A stretch of 64,000 nt of DNA. It comes from Flammeovirgaceae bacterium UBA6059. GTDB lineage: Bacteria > Bacteroidota > Bacteroidia > Cytophagales > Cyclobacteriaceae. The notes below the pieces were generated by a model that saw only the letters and a program-made list of their open reading frames with translations, was not told the origin of the DNA and did no database searches. The stretch spans positions 98,124-162,123 of the forward strand of contig DIYH01000034.1 of NCBI GenBank assembly GCA_002435755.1, given 5' to 3'. The translations under genes and the position numbers were made by a program. Positions 35,241-44,716 of this stretch are shown here, in pieces (positions within the stretch are counted from its first letter, which is position 1; the number at the start of each line of letters is the position of its first letter).

Positions 35241-36521
35241 ATGAGCGATGCGAATGAAAGTGACTTTCTACAATCAACTCTAAGGTCTGGACTATTTGAT
35301 ATTGGGGACAGTGACGACAGGCTAAAATGGTTACAACAATCTGTAACAGCCCTAGTGAGGTATTTAAAAAAGAATTACTCCCTTTTACCAAAGTATTCTT
35401 TGGTGGCATTGGACCCAAATATTTCGGACAAAGAACCAATTCTAAATGATGTTGAACAAATAATAACTAAATACTGGAAAGCCCTTAGGGGAAAATACCC
35501 TGATATGCCCAGGAATATCCACAGAGGTGTTATCCTAAATGCGTTGATGAAATTGGGAAGTGAAGATCCTGTTGCTGCGAGAATTATCTACTTAACATCC
35601 TCCAATTTCTACCCATATTCAAAACTCAGCAAGGAAAAGAAAATTGTTCAAACCCTTTTAAGTGAATTGGGAGAAATCGCAGAAAACCATGCAGCTGAAG
35701 AGTGGTCATTAATTGAAGAAGAGCCTAAGCTAAAACTCAGTCCATTAAAAATTAATCAATCAAAGTTTGGGAAAATTGAAATAGACGATGAAAGATTAAG
35801 TGAAGGACTTATGGAAGCAATGTCACAGACTCCAAGTGGATATGGCCCTCAACATGGATTAAATCAACCTCAATATCAAGCGCACTTTATAGAAAAGACA
35901 AGCGAGGCAATAAGTGAATCTTTCAACTCTGCATTTGGCGATCTGAACAAGGCTCTAAATCTTTCTGCTATTCAAGATCCTATAAACAGGTTTTTCACCT
36001 CATTTAAGAAGTCCCTTGATGAAAACTTAAAATCCTCGTTTGCTTCTATTGTCGCTGTTGAGCGAAGAAGTAAGTTGCTTTGGTGGAAAGAAACCCTTTA
36101 TTCTCCATCATTAATGAAAAGCTACCGGGAAGTTTCAAATCCTGTTCTTCCAATTTTGATGGGAAGTGATCTTAGCAAGCAGGTTGCTGAAGTAACTCCA
36201 ATAAGTGTAGACTATCTATTAAGAGATACCTTATTAATTCTGAATGAAAAGAAAGGTGAAAAAATAACGTACAAAGACTTCTTTGACTCTTTAGTAAAAG
36301 ATCCATCCAAATCCGAGATTATAAACCTTTTGCCCGAAATGAATGAATCAGATGGAAGAATTAGCGTTACTGATTTTATCGTACTGTTCCTAAATGATAA
36401 GGTTAAACTCAAAGACTTCACTCAAAGAACAGGGATTAACCAAGATGATGAAGTTTCTAAAGAAGATTTAGCCGTCTCAATTTTCCATGATTTACTCTCC
36501 ATAAGACTAAGCTCGAAGTAA
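35241..36521 (+). CDS. GASH: GTPase-associated system all-helical protein
   Basis: About 426 residues from ATG 35241; a TTG-initiated frame from 35184 would add 19 unremarkable residues. Predicted wholly alpha-helical, no signal peptide or TM. The N-terminal section (LQSTLRSGLFDIGDSDDRLK, later ITKYWKALRGKYPDMP and an Ala-rich helix) fits the GASH domain described in NTP-dependent bacterial conflict systems. Residues about 185-260 are a linker; the C-terminal half is helical again with SFNSAFGDLNKALNLSAIQD. It is the first gene of a four-gene operon with two double-GTPase-type proteins and a GAP1 protein, exactly the set reported for such systems. Role: inferred adaptor or sensor working with the GTPases. 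One base separates it from the next gene. Confidence 0.75.
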   Translation: MSDANESDFLQSTLRSGLFDIGDSDDRLKWLQQSVTALVRYLKKNYSLLPKYSLVALDPNISDKEPILNDVEQIITKYWKALRGKYPDMPRNIHRGVILNALMKLGSEDPVAARIIYLTSSNFYPYSKLSKEKKIVQTLLSELGEIAENHAAEEWSLIEEEPKLKLSPLKINQSKFGKIEIDDERLSEGLMEAMSQTPSGYGPQHGLNQPQYQAHFIEKTSEAISESFNSAFGDLNKALNLSAIQDPINRFFTSFKKSLDENLKSSFASIVAVERRSKLLWWKETLYSPSLMKSYREVSNPVLPILMGSDLSKQVAEVTPISVDYLLRDTLLILNEKKGEKITYKDFFDSLVKDPSKSEIINLLPEMNESDGRISVTDFIVLFLNDKVKLKDFTQRTGINQDDEVSKEDLAVSIFHDLLSIRLSSK

Positions 36522-36522
36522 T

Positions 36523-37494
36523 ATGGCTGGGAATTGCTCACAATCCAAATGTTTCCCCGAGGATAGCGGATGCAATATTGAAGGATGTATAAATCTTTCA
36601 GATTGTAAATACTATGGCAAGAAGGATGCTTCTAAAAAGGAAGATAAACAAGAACTGGATAATGAAGGTCATAGAGTCTCTTGGACAGGAAACACAATGG
36701 GACTCTCCGATCTCAATTTCTTAACAGCATCAAGAAAGCCAATTTTTATAGGAGTTACAGGGGTTGCAAGTGCTGGAAAAACTACGTTCTTAGCCACACT
36801 GTACTGTCTTATCAGACAGGGTGCTAAAATAGGTGAATATAGTTTTGCTGGTTCTCTTACTCTTAACGGATGGGAGGATATTGCATGGTACCTCAGTTGG
36901 AAAGACAATGCAGAAATTCAGTTCCCAGACCATACTACAAACAACTCAGGGAGAGTTCCAGGATTACTCCATTTAGCTTTAAAAAATAAGCTAGGTAAAA
37001 ATATCGACCTGATTTTTACCGATGCGCCAGGTGAATGGTTTGATCACTGGAGCAATAATATAAATAGCGAAAATGCTATTGGTGCTCAATGGATATATGA
37101 AAACTGTGACGGTTTTTTGCTTTTTGCAGACAGTGACATGCTGTCTGGTAGCCAAAGAGGAGATGCAAAGCGACAGATTAAACAAGTAGCAGATCGGCTA
37201 ATTGAAAACATCACTGATCGACCAATTGGCCTAATATGGTCGAAATCAGATTTGGAGTTAAAACATGAGACTAAAGAACGAATTGTTGCACACATGGAAG
37301 CTACTCCATTTAAACATTTCAACCAATTTGAAACTAGCGTTCAAGAAGGAATCGGGGGGATATTTCATACCGCAATTTTGGAATCAGTTAACTGGATTAT
37401 TGAATCATTAAACCGAAACTGTAGACCTCTTCCAAAGATTTCAGTCGCCAAACCCAAGGATATGTTTCTTTCAAAGCGCTCTATAAATGAATGA
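36523..37494 (+). CDS. Double-GTPase 1-type (DO-GTPase1) protein with Cys-rich N-terminus
   Basis: Protein of 323 residues. Five cysteines in the first 28 residues (5, 10, 17, 22, 28) form a possible zinc-binding knob. The P-loop is GVASAGKTT (80-88); DAPG at 167-170 is the Walker B/G3 element; WSKSDL (239-244) takes the place of NKxD (G4). The order and the companion genes fit the DO-GTPase1 family of conflict systems. It probably binds and hydrolyses GTP and pairs with the GTPase encoded next, as a switch controlling the effector. The gene overlaps the next one by 8 bases, implying coupled, roughly equal expression. Family assignment rests on memory of the described systems, the GTPase motifs on direct reading. 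Confidence 0.75.
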   Translation: MAGNCSQSKCFPEDSGCNIEGCINLSDCKYYGKKDASKKEDKQELDNEGHRVSWTGNTMGLSDLNFLTASRKPIFIGVTGVASAGKTTFLATLYCLIRQGAKIGEYSFAGSLTLNGWEDIAWYLSWKDNAEIQFPDHTTNNSGRVPGLLHLALKNKLGKNIDLIFTDAPGEWFDHWSNNINSENAIGAQWIYENCDGFLLFADSDMLSGSQRGDAKRQIKQVADRLIENITDRPIGLIWSKSDLELKHETKERIVAHMEATPFKHFNQFETSVQEGIGGIFHTAILESVNWIIESLNRNCRPLPKISVAKPKDMFLSKRSINE

Positions 37495-38344
37495 CCTGAA
37501 GAAACATAATATTTTGATTATTGGAGGTCCAAATACTGGGAAAACTCATTTTGGCATTCAATTGTATGAACGTATTAACAGTCGTCAGTTTGAATTTAAA
37601 ATTGATCCTAAAAACCGACCCTCTGATTTGTCAATTTTTGACGACGGATTAAAGAACATATACAATGGTAAAAGGGCTGCACATACAGAAACAGGAGCTA
37701 ACCGAAGTATTGAACTTGTAATCACGGATGAAAAGAAATCAGAGGTTAAATTGGCATTTCCAGACTATGCTGGTGAGCAAATCACCTCAATTGTAGAAAA
37801 TAGACAGGTAAATGATTTGTGGCGAAACTACATTGACAATAGTACATCATGGGTATTGTTCATTCGCCTAAATGAACTAACTCCATTAGAAGATATCGTT
37901 AACAAAGGAATTCCAAGTGCCGAAGAAATTCAAAAAAGGAATAGTCAACCGCCTCCTGTAAAGGTATCAGAAGCGGCCTTCTTTATAGAATTACTTCAAA
38001 CATTAGCATATATAAAAGGACTTTCAACATTCTCTCCAATTGGTCAGCCTAACTTAACTGTGGTTTTATCTTGTTGGGATGAACTAGAAACATCTGAAGA
38101 TCAAGTTCCATCAACTTTACTTCAAGAAATGTTACCCATGTTATTTAATTTCTTAAATAACAACTGGAAAAAAGAATCTCTTTCAATTCTAGGCTTATCA
38201 TCCACAGAGAGATCACTTACCGATGAACCTGATGAGGACTTCATTGAAAGGGAACCTATCAATTTTGGTTACTTCATAGATAAATCTGGGAAACGTCAAC
38301 AGGATTTAACTCTTTCAATTAGGGATTTTATAGGGCATGAGTAA
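37487..38344 (+). CDS. Double-GTPase 2-type (DO-GTPase2) protein
   Basis: Protein of 285 residues beginning almost directly with a GTPase domain: P-loop GGPNTGKTH (13-21), G3-like PDYAG (92-96) and SCWDEL (195-200) in the G4 position. An insert with PPPVKV lies near 156-161. It lacks the Cys-rich N-terminus of its neighbour. The pair of different GTPases in tandem is the hallmark of the double-GTPase conflict systems, where they are thought to work as a heterodimeric switch. Overlaps of 8 bases with both neighbours (ATGAATGA-like and ATGAGTAA junctions) indicate strict translational coupling. Confidence 0.75.
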   Translation: MNDLKKHNILIIGGPNTGKTHFGIQLYERINSRQFEFKIDPKNRPSDLSIFDDGLKNIYNGKRAAHTETGANRSIELVITDEKKSEVKLAFPDYAGEQITSIVENRQVNDLWRNYIDNSTSWVLFIRLNELTPLEDIVNKGIPSAEEIQKRNSQPPPVKVSEAAFFIELLQTLAYIKGLSTFSPIGQPNLTVVLSCWDELETSEDQVPSTLLQEMLPMLFNFLNNNWKKESLSILGLSSTERSLTDEPDEDFIEREPINFGYFIDKSGKRQQDLTLSIRDFIGHE

Positions 38345-41300
38345 AATTGTCATCCATCAAGCATATTATGGAGAAGTCAATAACGCTCATTCCAAAATTC
38401 ATCAAACTATTGATGATCCTGAGCTGACCTCATTCCTAATCAGATTCTCAGACAGACCGGGTTCACTAGCACCAGGAGTTGTGCTTAAACCATATCTCTC
38501 AGGTTCATCTTTTAATAATTATTACGTTTTCTCTAAAACCTTTCCAGATCCAAAGGCTAGCCGTTCGGGAATGGTAATAACACATGTTTTGATAGCGGAT
38601 ATATCAACACTAGAAAACCTTAATGACTTAAAAGGTATCCTAAGTCTATTTACATCTGTAGCTCCGGTTGAAAGGACATATTTAGAACCAATTGAACTTG
38701 ACATTGAGCATTCCGGCTTTTCCTATGAAAAGAAACAGCCAATTTTTGTCCAAAAAACCCTTTCAACATTTATTAAAGGGGATTTACCGATTCTATTTAC
38801 TGGTGACTTAGTCTCTTTTGAAGAGATCCTTCAAAAACTGTGGAATGCTCCTATCAATGGTTTTAGAGAACAACTTAAGTTTAGAGCCAGTTTTTCACCA
38901 AGTGATATAGAAGGTTCAGATGATTTAAGCTTAGTGTTTATTCAAAATGAATTATTGTCAAGGTGGAATACGTATAAACTGATCGATGCAGAGGAAAATG
39001 ATATAATTGAGATCACATCCCCCACTGAAGCCTTGTTTTTAGGAAGGCAAAAAGAAAACCTATTATATGATTTTCTCAAAACCATTGGTGCTAATCTTGA
39101 CGATCTGACAACATATACACAAGGTGATGCATTATTTGAAGACTATGTGGATTTAAGCAACCTGAATGATCCAGACCTTTTAAGACGTGACTTAAGGATT
39201 CTTTCAAACCTATCACCAAATAAGAACATAGGTTCTTCCGTTAAAAGAGAGTTTGTTGAAAAGTATAATAGCCTTATCTACAATGGCTTAGAGTCGAATG
39301 TAAAAGGGCTTAGAAACATCTCATGGGACTCCTACATTGGTGGAGAAGAAAAGGGCAGAGACCTTGTAAATGCAATTATTGATAAGACGATTAGAGATTC
39401 AAAGTTTAAGCATATTGAAATGCTTTCAGAAGTTTTCTCAATTGCTGAAAACGAAACGAGCAAAACGTGGTGGCATAAAACCATCGTTGATTCACTAAAA
39501 AAAAACGTAGCAAGTGCAGAAGAGACCATTCAAAAATCAATTTGGAAACTCTTACTTCTCTCAAAAGACAGCTCCAAATCTATCTTTTCATCTCTACCTT
39601 CACGCAAAGACTCAGAATCGCTCTTGATTCGCCATTTGCCTCAAGAAGTTCCAACTGAAATTGGAAAGACTGTCTTACTTGAGCTAAAAAAAAGAAAATG
39701 GTATTTATTGCATGCGGAAGTATTATTAAAACTCTACAGACCAGTAGAAGCAGTTGAAAAGCAATTGTCTTTTGAGGATTCGCTAAGTTATGATGAGTCA
39801 ATAGGGTTGAAATTGATTCTCAAAAAACTTTCAGATAATGAGGTCTTAGCAACAGCCTTAAAATTGTGCAACGACAAATTGATTCAAGAATTAATCAAAA
39901 GAGTAGTAGAAAATGAGTCAATTCTTAAGACCATTGATCTTCAAGTTTCCTGTTGGTTGAAAATTTGGACAGCCTTACTCAATGAAGAAAAACCTTTTAA
40001 TTACGGGATCAAAGGCAAAGAGCAATCCCTTGTTTTTAGTGTTTTTGATTTCGCAATACAGGGTAAGCAAATTGATATTCTAATATTTGAAAAAATTGCC
40101 GACACCACATACTCAGACATCTCTGGTTATAAAAACCGTCAGAAAGTTTGGGCCTATATTCCTGCTAGCTATCAAGCTAAGTACATTGAATCAACAACAG
40201 ACTCAGTAGTAGAGAAGTTAGTGAACGAAGAAATTGAAGTCTCGTCAATTGAAGAAATACTAATTGATCATATTACCTCAAAAGCTTACATGACGTCATT
40301 TCTAAGTAAATACAGAAGTAATATTGAACCTGTATTAATGATATTTGAAAGTTTCTCTTCACTGTCAGATAAGTTTCTTAGTGATTATATCTACTACTAT
40401 CCATCACAAATCACTGAAAATCAATCGAGACGATTAGGTGCGATTATCATGATGAGCAATTATGACGGCTCTGCGAGGACAGTTTATAACAAATCAAAAT
40501 ACAACAATACATTCGCTTTAGCGTCCGACGTGAGTGAATCACTAGTTACTCTTACTTGGTGGCAAAGATTTAGTGCCGATCTTCAAAAATCCAAGCCAAG
40601 ATATATCTCATCACAAAAGAGGGAGGAAAAAGTTGATAATCTACCGTTAGTCGTCATTCTGACTGCGATACAGGAGGAATATAATGCAGTCAGACTTCAC
40701 CTAGAGGAAATAGAGGAAATAACAATAGATGACTCATCTTACGAGGGTGGGGTTTTTTCGCTAAGGAATAACATTGCCAGAGTCATTATCAGAGAATGCG
40801 GTCCTAGAAACACAATTGCAGCTCTGGAAACGGAAAGAGCAATCAGTAGCTTCCAACCTCAAGTGATTTTTTTTGTAGGTATTGCAGGATCCAGAAAGCC
40901 TAAAGATTTTTGTGTAGGTGATGTAATCTTCCCAGAAAAGATCTATTCATATGAGGGCGGTAAATCTGAAGAAAATGCATTCAGTGCAAGGCCAGATTTA
41001 GCTGAGACAACCTACACTCTTTTAGAAATTGCAAAAAAGGAGAGAAGGAAAGATGAGTGGAAGACTCTAATAAAGAGTAATCAAAAAAATAGCAACGTTA
41101 AGGCCGATCTAGGAATTATTGCCTCAGGTGAAAAACTAATAGAGCATTATGAGTCGGACATAGGAAGAATATTAACCAAACATTATAACGACACTTCTGC
41201 TGTTGAAATGGAGGGGTTTGGATTCGCCAAAGCCGCCGTAAAGCAAGGAAGAAGTAAAAGTCAAATGATGATTGGAGTTGTAAGAGGAATTTCGGATATA

Positions 41301-41432
41301 ATTGAGCAACCAGATAAAATGAAAAAGGAGTCAATTATCGACCGACGACCTGATGATGCTAAAAAGTTAGCTGCTGATACAGCCGCAGCCTTTACATACT
41401 GGTTGGTTTTTAAACTATTTGAATACCCTTAG
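38337..41432 (+). CDS. GAP1 protein (GAP1-N1 domain) fused to C-terminal nucleoside phosphorylase/MTAN-like effector
   Basis: Protein of 1031 residues. Residues 1-135 match the GAP1-N1 domain (IHQAYYGEVNNAHSKIHQTI, later ASRSGMVITHVLIADI). About 140-740 is a long helical middle region, as in other GAP1 proteins. From about 768 the sequence switches to a purine-nucleoside phosphorylase/MTA-SAH nucleosidase fold: VVILTAIQEEYNAV, VIFFVGIAGS (about 845), SAVEMEGFGFAKAA (about 953-966; Met-Glu pair that contacts ribose) and GVVRGISDI (about 981-989) with the catalytic Asp. The key residues are present, so the domain is probably active as an N-glycosidase or phosphorylase on a nucleoside or nucleotide. 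Related domains act as ATP-cleaving effectors in other anti-phage systems. Here it would be the toxic output of the GTPase system; that step is inference. Confidence 0.78.
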   Translation: MSKIVIHQAYYGEVNNAHSKIHQTIDDPELTSFLIRFSDRPGSLAPGVVLKPYLSGSSFNNYYVFSKTFPDPKASRSGMVITHVLIADISTLENLNDLKGILSLFTSVAPVERTYLEPIELDIEHSGFSYEKKQPIFVQKTLSTFIKGDLPILFTGDLVSFEEILQKLWNAPINGFREQLKFRASFSPSDIEGSDDLSLVFIQNELLSRWNTYKLIDAEENDIIEITSPTEALFLGRQKENLLYDFLKTIGANLDDLTTYTQGDALFEDYVDLSNLNDPDLLRRDLRILSNLSPNKNIGSSVKREFVEKYNSLIYNGLESNVKGLRNISWDSYIGGEEKGRDLVNAIIDKTIRDSKFKHIEMLSEVFSIAENETSKTWWHKTIVDSLKKNVASAEETIQKSIWKLLLLSKDSSKSIFSSLPSRKDSESLLIRHLPQEVPTEIGKTVLLELKKRKWYLLHAEVLLKLYRPVEAVEKQLSFEDSLSYDESIGLKLILKKLSDNEVLATALKLCNDKLIQELIKRVVENESILKTIDLQVSCWLKIWTALLNEEKPFNYGIKGKEQSLVFSVFDFAIQGKQIDILIFEKIADTTYSDISGYKNRQKVWAYIPASYQAKYIESTTDSVVEKLVNEEIEVSSIEEILIDHITSKAYMTSFLSKYRSNIEPVLMIFESFSSLSDKFLSDYIYYYPSQITENQSRRLGAIIMMSNYDGSARTVYNKSKYNNTFALASDVSESLVTLTWWQRFSADLQKSKPRYISSQKREEKVDNLPLVVILTAIQEEYNAVRLHLEEIEEITIDDSSYEGGVFSLRNNIARVIIRECGPRNTIAALETERAISSFQPQVIFFVGIAGSRKPKDFCVGDVIFPEKIYSYEGGKSEENAFSARPDLAETTYTLLEIAKKERRKDEWKTLIKSNQKNSNVKADLGIIASGEKLIEHYESDIGRILTKHYNDTSAVEMEGFGFAKAAVKQGRSKSQMMIGVVRGISDIIEQPDKMKKESIIDRRPDDAKKLAADTAAAFTYWLVFKLFEYP

Positions 41433-41617
41433 CATTTAATTTATCCGGGAAATGACTGCAGAGATGGAGTAATTCGCGTTAAAATCGCAAGTCATACGTA
41501 CTCGCCTGAAAACAGCCTAAAGAGAATCGGTTCTAACGAAGTTCTAGAAAATTCTTAAGTAAAAACTCGTTGGCATACTATACCTAATTTTCGGACAAAT
41601 CCGAAGATTTCATACTC

Positions 41618-42025
41618 TTGAGACGCTTAGCACGGTTATTCCTCGCACAATTTATGCTCTACTTGGGGTTCACCAGCCATGCCCAAACGATCACCAATGA
41701 TAAGATTATCACCGTCCCGCAGGATTCCGAAAAAACGGTCTATCGTCTAGCTGGTGATTATTCAGAAGAACATGACGTAGTGGCTATTGCGATGTTAAGA
41801 GGCACGGCCTACAAGGAAGATTATGACCGCTTCATTCCATTTTACAGTAAGAAGCTGGACTCACTGAATATACCGCACAAGTTCTTTCAGTATTTCATTG
41901 ATAAGCCTGGTACGATTTATCATTACTTCATTGAGAATGATGCGAACGGTCACTTTACTTACGATGAGTTAATTGCGCTCCTACCGCGCATCAAAAGGCG
42001 ATACCAAGCGGCATACGACGAATAA
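41618..42025 (+). CDS. Small exported protein, unknown function
   Basis: Protein of 135 residues starting at a TTG, with a signal peptide ending FTSHAQ. The mature part has an acidic C-terminal half with DANGHFTYDELIALLPRIKR. Not recognised. A perfect TTCGGA/TCCGAA inverted repeat (41590-41605) lies just upstream, whose right part resembles the dyad before the recombinase at 35038. Confidence 0.45.
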   Translation: MRRLARLFLAQFMLYLGFTSHAQTITNDKIITVPQDSEKTVYRLAGDYSEEHDVVAIAMLRGTAYKEDYDRFIPFYSKKLDSLNIPHKFFQYFIDKPGTIYHYFIENDANGHFTYDELIALLPRIKRRYQAAYDE

Positions 42026-42143
42026 CGCCTTATTTATCCAAGTAGTTTAACTAAAAGCCATAGTTTAACCAAGTGTAAACCAATCATCCAGAGAATAATT
42101 TCGAGTTTTGCTTGTACTACTTTACTTTCCAATTCAAGCTTGG

Positions 42144-42350
42144 TCATGCATCCACTAGATCAAGACGCTTTTCGATTTGGTGTAATCGGTCATCCACCCG
42201 GTCAAACCTAGTTGTGTGGTGCGATGCGGTATCCTCAACCTGCCTTAAACGAAACTTGATATCTCCGATATCATGTTCAATACGCTCTAAACGAGTATCA
42301 AAGCGTTTGAGGTATTCCAAGGTCAAATTTGCTATTTCTTCTTGATCCAT
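42144..42350 (-). CDS. Short coiled-coil protein of proteobacterial type
   Basis: Protein of 68 residues ending in RFDRVDDRLHQIEKRLDLVDA. This short heptad-repeat protein with a terminal IExRLxLVDA is widespread among Proteobacteria, where its function is not established. It supports the view that 41.6-43.2 kb includes transferred DNA. It lies 36 bases downstream of the gene at 42386-43189 and is probably cotranscribed. Confidence 0.65.
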   Translation of the reverse strand: MDQEEIANLTLEYLKRFDTRLERIEHDIGDIKFRLRQVEDTASHHTTRFDRVDDRLHQIEKRLDLVDA

Positions 42351-42385
42351 AAGAATATTATATCATCTTCTGTGCCGATTATCCA

Positions 42386-43189
42386 TCAAAAAGCAGGTTT
42401 TACAGACATATTCGCATTTGATGCTTCACTATGTAGAAATACAGCATCTGCTTTCTGACTTACATCAGTATCATGAATTTGTGTTGAAAGAGCATGCAAG
42501 GTTTTTGTGCCAATTTCGTCACCTAATACATTGATCGCGCTTAGTTTTTCATCCTGGCTCATATCTGAATTCGAGATGTCTTTTAGTCTTGTTTTAGCTT
42601 CCAGTACTTGAGCCTTACGCTCCTTAAGAAGCCCTTGATCGCGTTCCATATCCTGAAACTGTGTATCCAAGAATTCATTATTCTCAAGGGTTTGCGTCCT
42701 AAGCCCCTCAATCAGTGTTATGATCTCTGCATCGGTGAAGTCATCAAGCATGGCATGGTCATCCAAGACAGTACCTGCTTTTAGACGATCTAGCTTTCCA
42801 CCATCCTCAAAATCAGTTATAAGATCATCAATATCGTTGAGCGTTTGACCGTTCTTCTGCCACTGAGCGCGGTTCTCATCAATTTTGGTTTGGAGTACCT
42901 GAAGGCCGTGTTGAAGGGTCTCGAGTTCTCTGTCGAACTGTTCCATCAAACGATTTTGTGCTTCCATTACCATTTGCAAGGTAGCACGCATAAATGCGTC
43001 CTTTAAACGCTTCTTTTTATTAAAACTTTCTGAATTGGGATTATACTCCGCTGCGTCATGAGATTTCGGAATCAAACCAATATCCTCAGCAATCCCCTTA
43101 ATTGCAATATTGTGAAGACGCCGCTCCTTCTCTTGATCCAGCTCCTCAACGGCTCTCAGTTCTTTGTCGGATAACCCTGTATCGGACAT
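42386..43189 (-). CDS. Long coiled-coil protein, plasmid type
   Basis: Protein of 267 residues, almost entirely charged helix with heptad spacing (about 60-120 and 170-235). No TM, signal peptide or catalytic motif. A TGAGGT sequence precedes the ATG at ribosome-site distance. An inverted repeat GGTTAA/TTAACC (43239-43257) about 50 bases upstream may be its operator. Function unknown. Confidence 0.6.
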   Translation of the reverse strand: MSDTGLSDKELRAVEELDQEKERRLHNIAIKGIAEDIGLIPKSHDAAEYNPNSESFNKKKRLKDAFMRATLQMVMEAQNRLMEQFDRELETLQHGLQVLQTKIDENRAQWQKNGQTLNDIDDLITDFEDGGKLDRLKAGTVLDDHAMLDDFTDAEIITLIEGLRTQTLENNEFLDTQFQDMERDQGLLKERKAQVLEAKTRLKDISNSDMSQDEKLSAINVLGDEIGTKTLHALSTQIHDTDVSQKADAVFLHSEASNANMSVKPAF

Positions 43190-43466
43190 GCATACCTCAA
43201 TCTATTACCTTGTCACGCCCTTTATTATGCCAAAAAGGGGTTAACATATATTTAACCGTGCTATAGAAATACCATCAAAAACGTTTCCTGAGACCTGAGC
43301 ACTGATATAGACTAAACATAAATTCTACCTTGCTTTAACCTACCAGATTCTGCGGTACACTTGGGATTTCCCATCAACACCAATAAATTGTTAGAAATCA
43401 GTCAAAGCAGAATCGGCTCTTACGACTTTCATCCAATCATTACCGTACAATCAAAAGGCATCCAAA

Positions 43467-44078
43467 ATGAATCGGCTCCAAATTCTAACTAAACATCGCA
43501 AAAAACTGAAAGAAAGGTATTTGGATCTGTTAAACATTGAAATCAATCGGCTAAACTCATATCACCACCAGAAGGAGAACAAAATATTCACATTGATCAT
43601 TTTTCAATCGGCTATTTTTGGAGCTTTGTATTCGAGATCGACCGATGTACTTGATGATTTTTTACCACCTGAAGTAGCCATACTCCTATTTCTTATTGCG
43701 TGGGTCTTCATTCATTATATCGTCAGTTCAATGCAACAAATGAAGGAACTTGCTGTGCTAAAATCATACTCCTTTCAGGTACTGCGACTTAAGTTGTTAG
43801 ATAATACAGTTATTGATAATTCGAAATCGGATTTACAGCCAAATTTGCCAAGGGAAAATTGGATTAAAATAGCTCTGTTACATTTTATTCCAATAAAGAA
43901 AATCTTCAAACCACCAATTAATGGCCTTGAAACATATCCTAATTTTATGGGAAATGAAGTGTTAAACAATTTGGATAACAAAAAATTCAAGAAACCCACA
44001 ACCCAGCAGATCGCGTACTCGATATCTAGTTTTACCATGTTGATCCTAATTATCTTAAAATCCTTATATGGTAGCTAA
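43467..44078 (+). CDS. Small membrane protein with paired TM helices
   Basis: Protein of 203 residues: a charged N-terminal helix with HRKKLKERYLDLLNIEINRL, two hydrophobic segments at about 38-55 and 70-90, a soluble middle with many Lys/Asn, and a C-terminal TM (about 183-200). The helix-TM-TM start resembles small membrane proteins found near defence loci (SLATT-like), but I cannot support that name. It is the last gene before the galactan locus. Confidence 0.5.
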   Translation: MNRLQILTKHRKKLKERYLDLLNIEINRLNSYHHQKENKIFTLIIFQSAIFGALYSRSTDVLDDFLPPEVAILLFLIAWVFIHYIVSSMQQMKELAVLKSYSFQVLRLKLLDNTVIDNSKSDLQPNLPRENWIKIALLHFIPIKKIFKPPINGLETYPNFMGNEVLNNLDNKKFKKPTTQQIAYSISSFTMLILIILKSLYGS

Positions 44079-44716
44079 GGGCATTGTTGGCTTTTGCATT
44101 TTAGTGTCTTTGGTTATTTCAGTTAGACTATTCCAAGTGTTTCGCATATCGATTATCTGAAATTGACTTTAAAAAATCGTCAGCTTACATAGTCTCCTAC
44201 TATGGTACATAAAACTGATAGTTTTAATGAATCCTATTTGCAGTCTTTTACCAGCAAGTGTTCCAATTAATTTCCCAAATCAGTTAGGAAAACGATGAGA
44301 AAGCAACCTAGTCTTGTCCTATTGTTGTCCGAAGTATGAAGATTATGGCAGATAAACTGCACTCAAGAGCTATGAAAGGCATTTTTAGACCAAATACACA
44401 CTTCATACATGGACTCAAGTAGATAGAAAGTGCTTGGTTAATAGATAGCATCTGTCTGGCAAAGATGCAAAATAGGAGCATGGAGCGAATTGGGTACACT
44501 TTTGTATTGTCACTGTACATGTTCTCCATGTTCGAGTTTTGATATTTCAAAAACACACCTCCTTAAATCAAACAGCGATCTTGAGTTACACGAACATCAG
44601 ACATAAAATTTCGCTATCTGTTAGAACTACGGCTGATACAAACTAGGTTATTTTTGTTTATTGTTCAGTTTTTGCAGAGGCTCGGAAAAGTTCTCTAAAA
44701 TCTGAATAGCAGAACC
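44079..44716. other. Intergenic region downstream of galE
   Basis: 638 bases with no supported gene. AAAACtgataGTTTT (44211-44225) is a small inverted repeat. An 82-codon frame on the minus strand (44308-44556) has a protein-like hydrophobic start but no ribosome site and no recognisable family. No clear terminator is seen after galE. Confidence 0.35.

Noticed and set aside
44308..44556. 82-codon minus-strand frame downstream of galE
   Set aside because: No family resemblance or ribosome site; hydrophobic composition alone is not enough.
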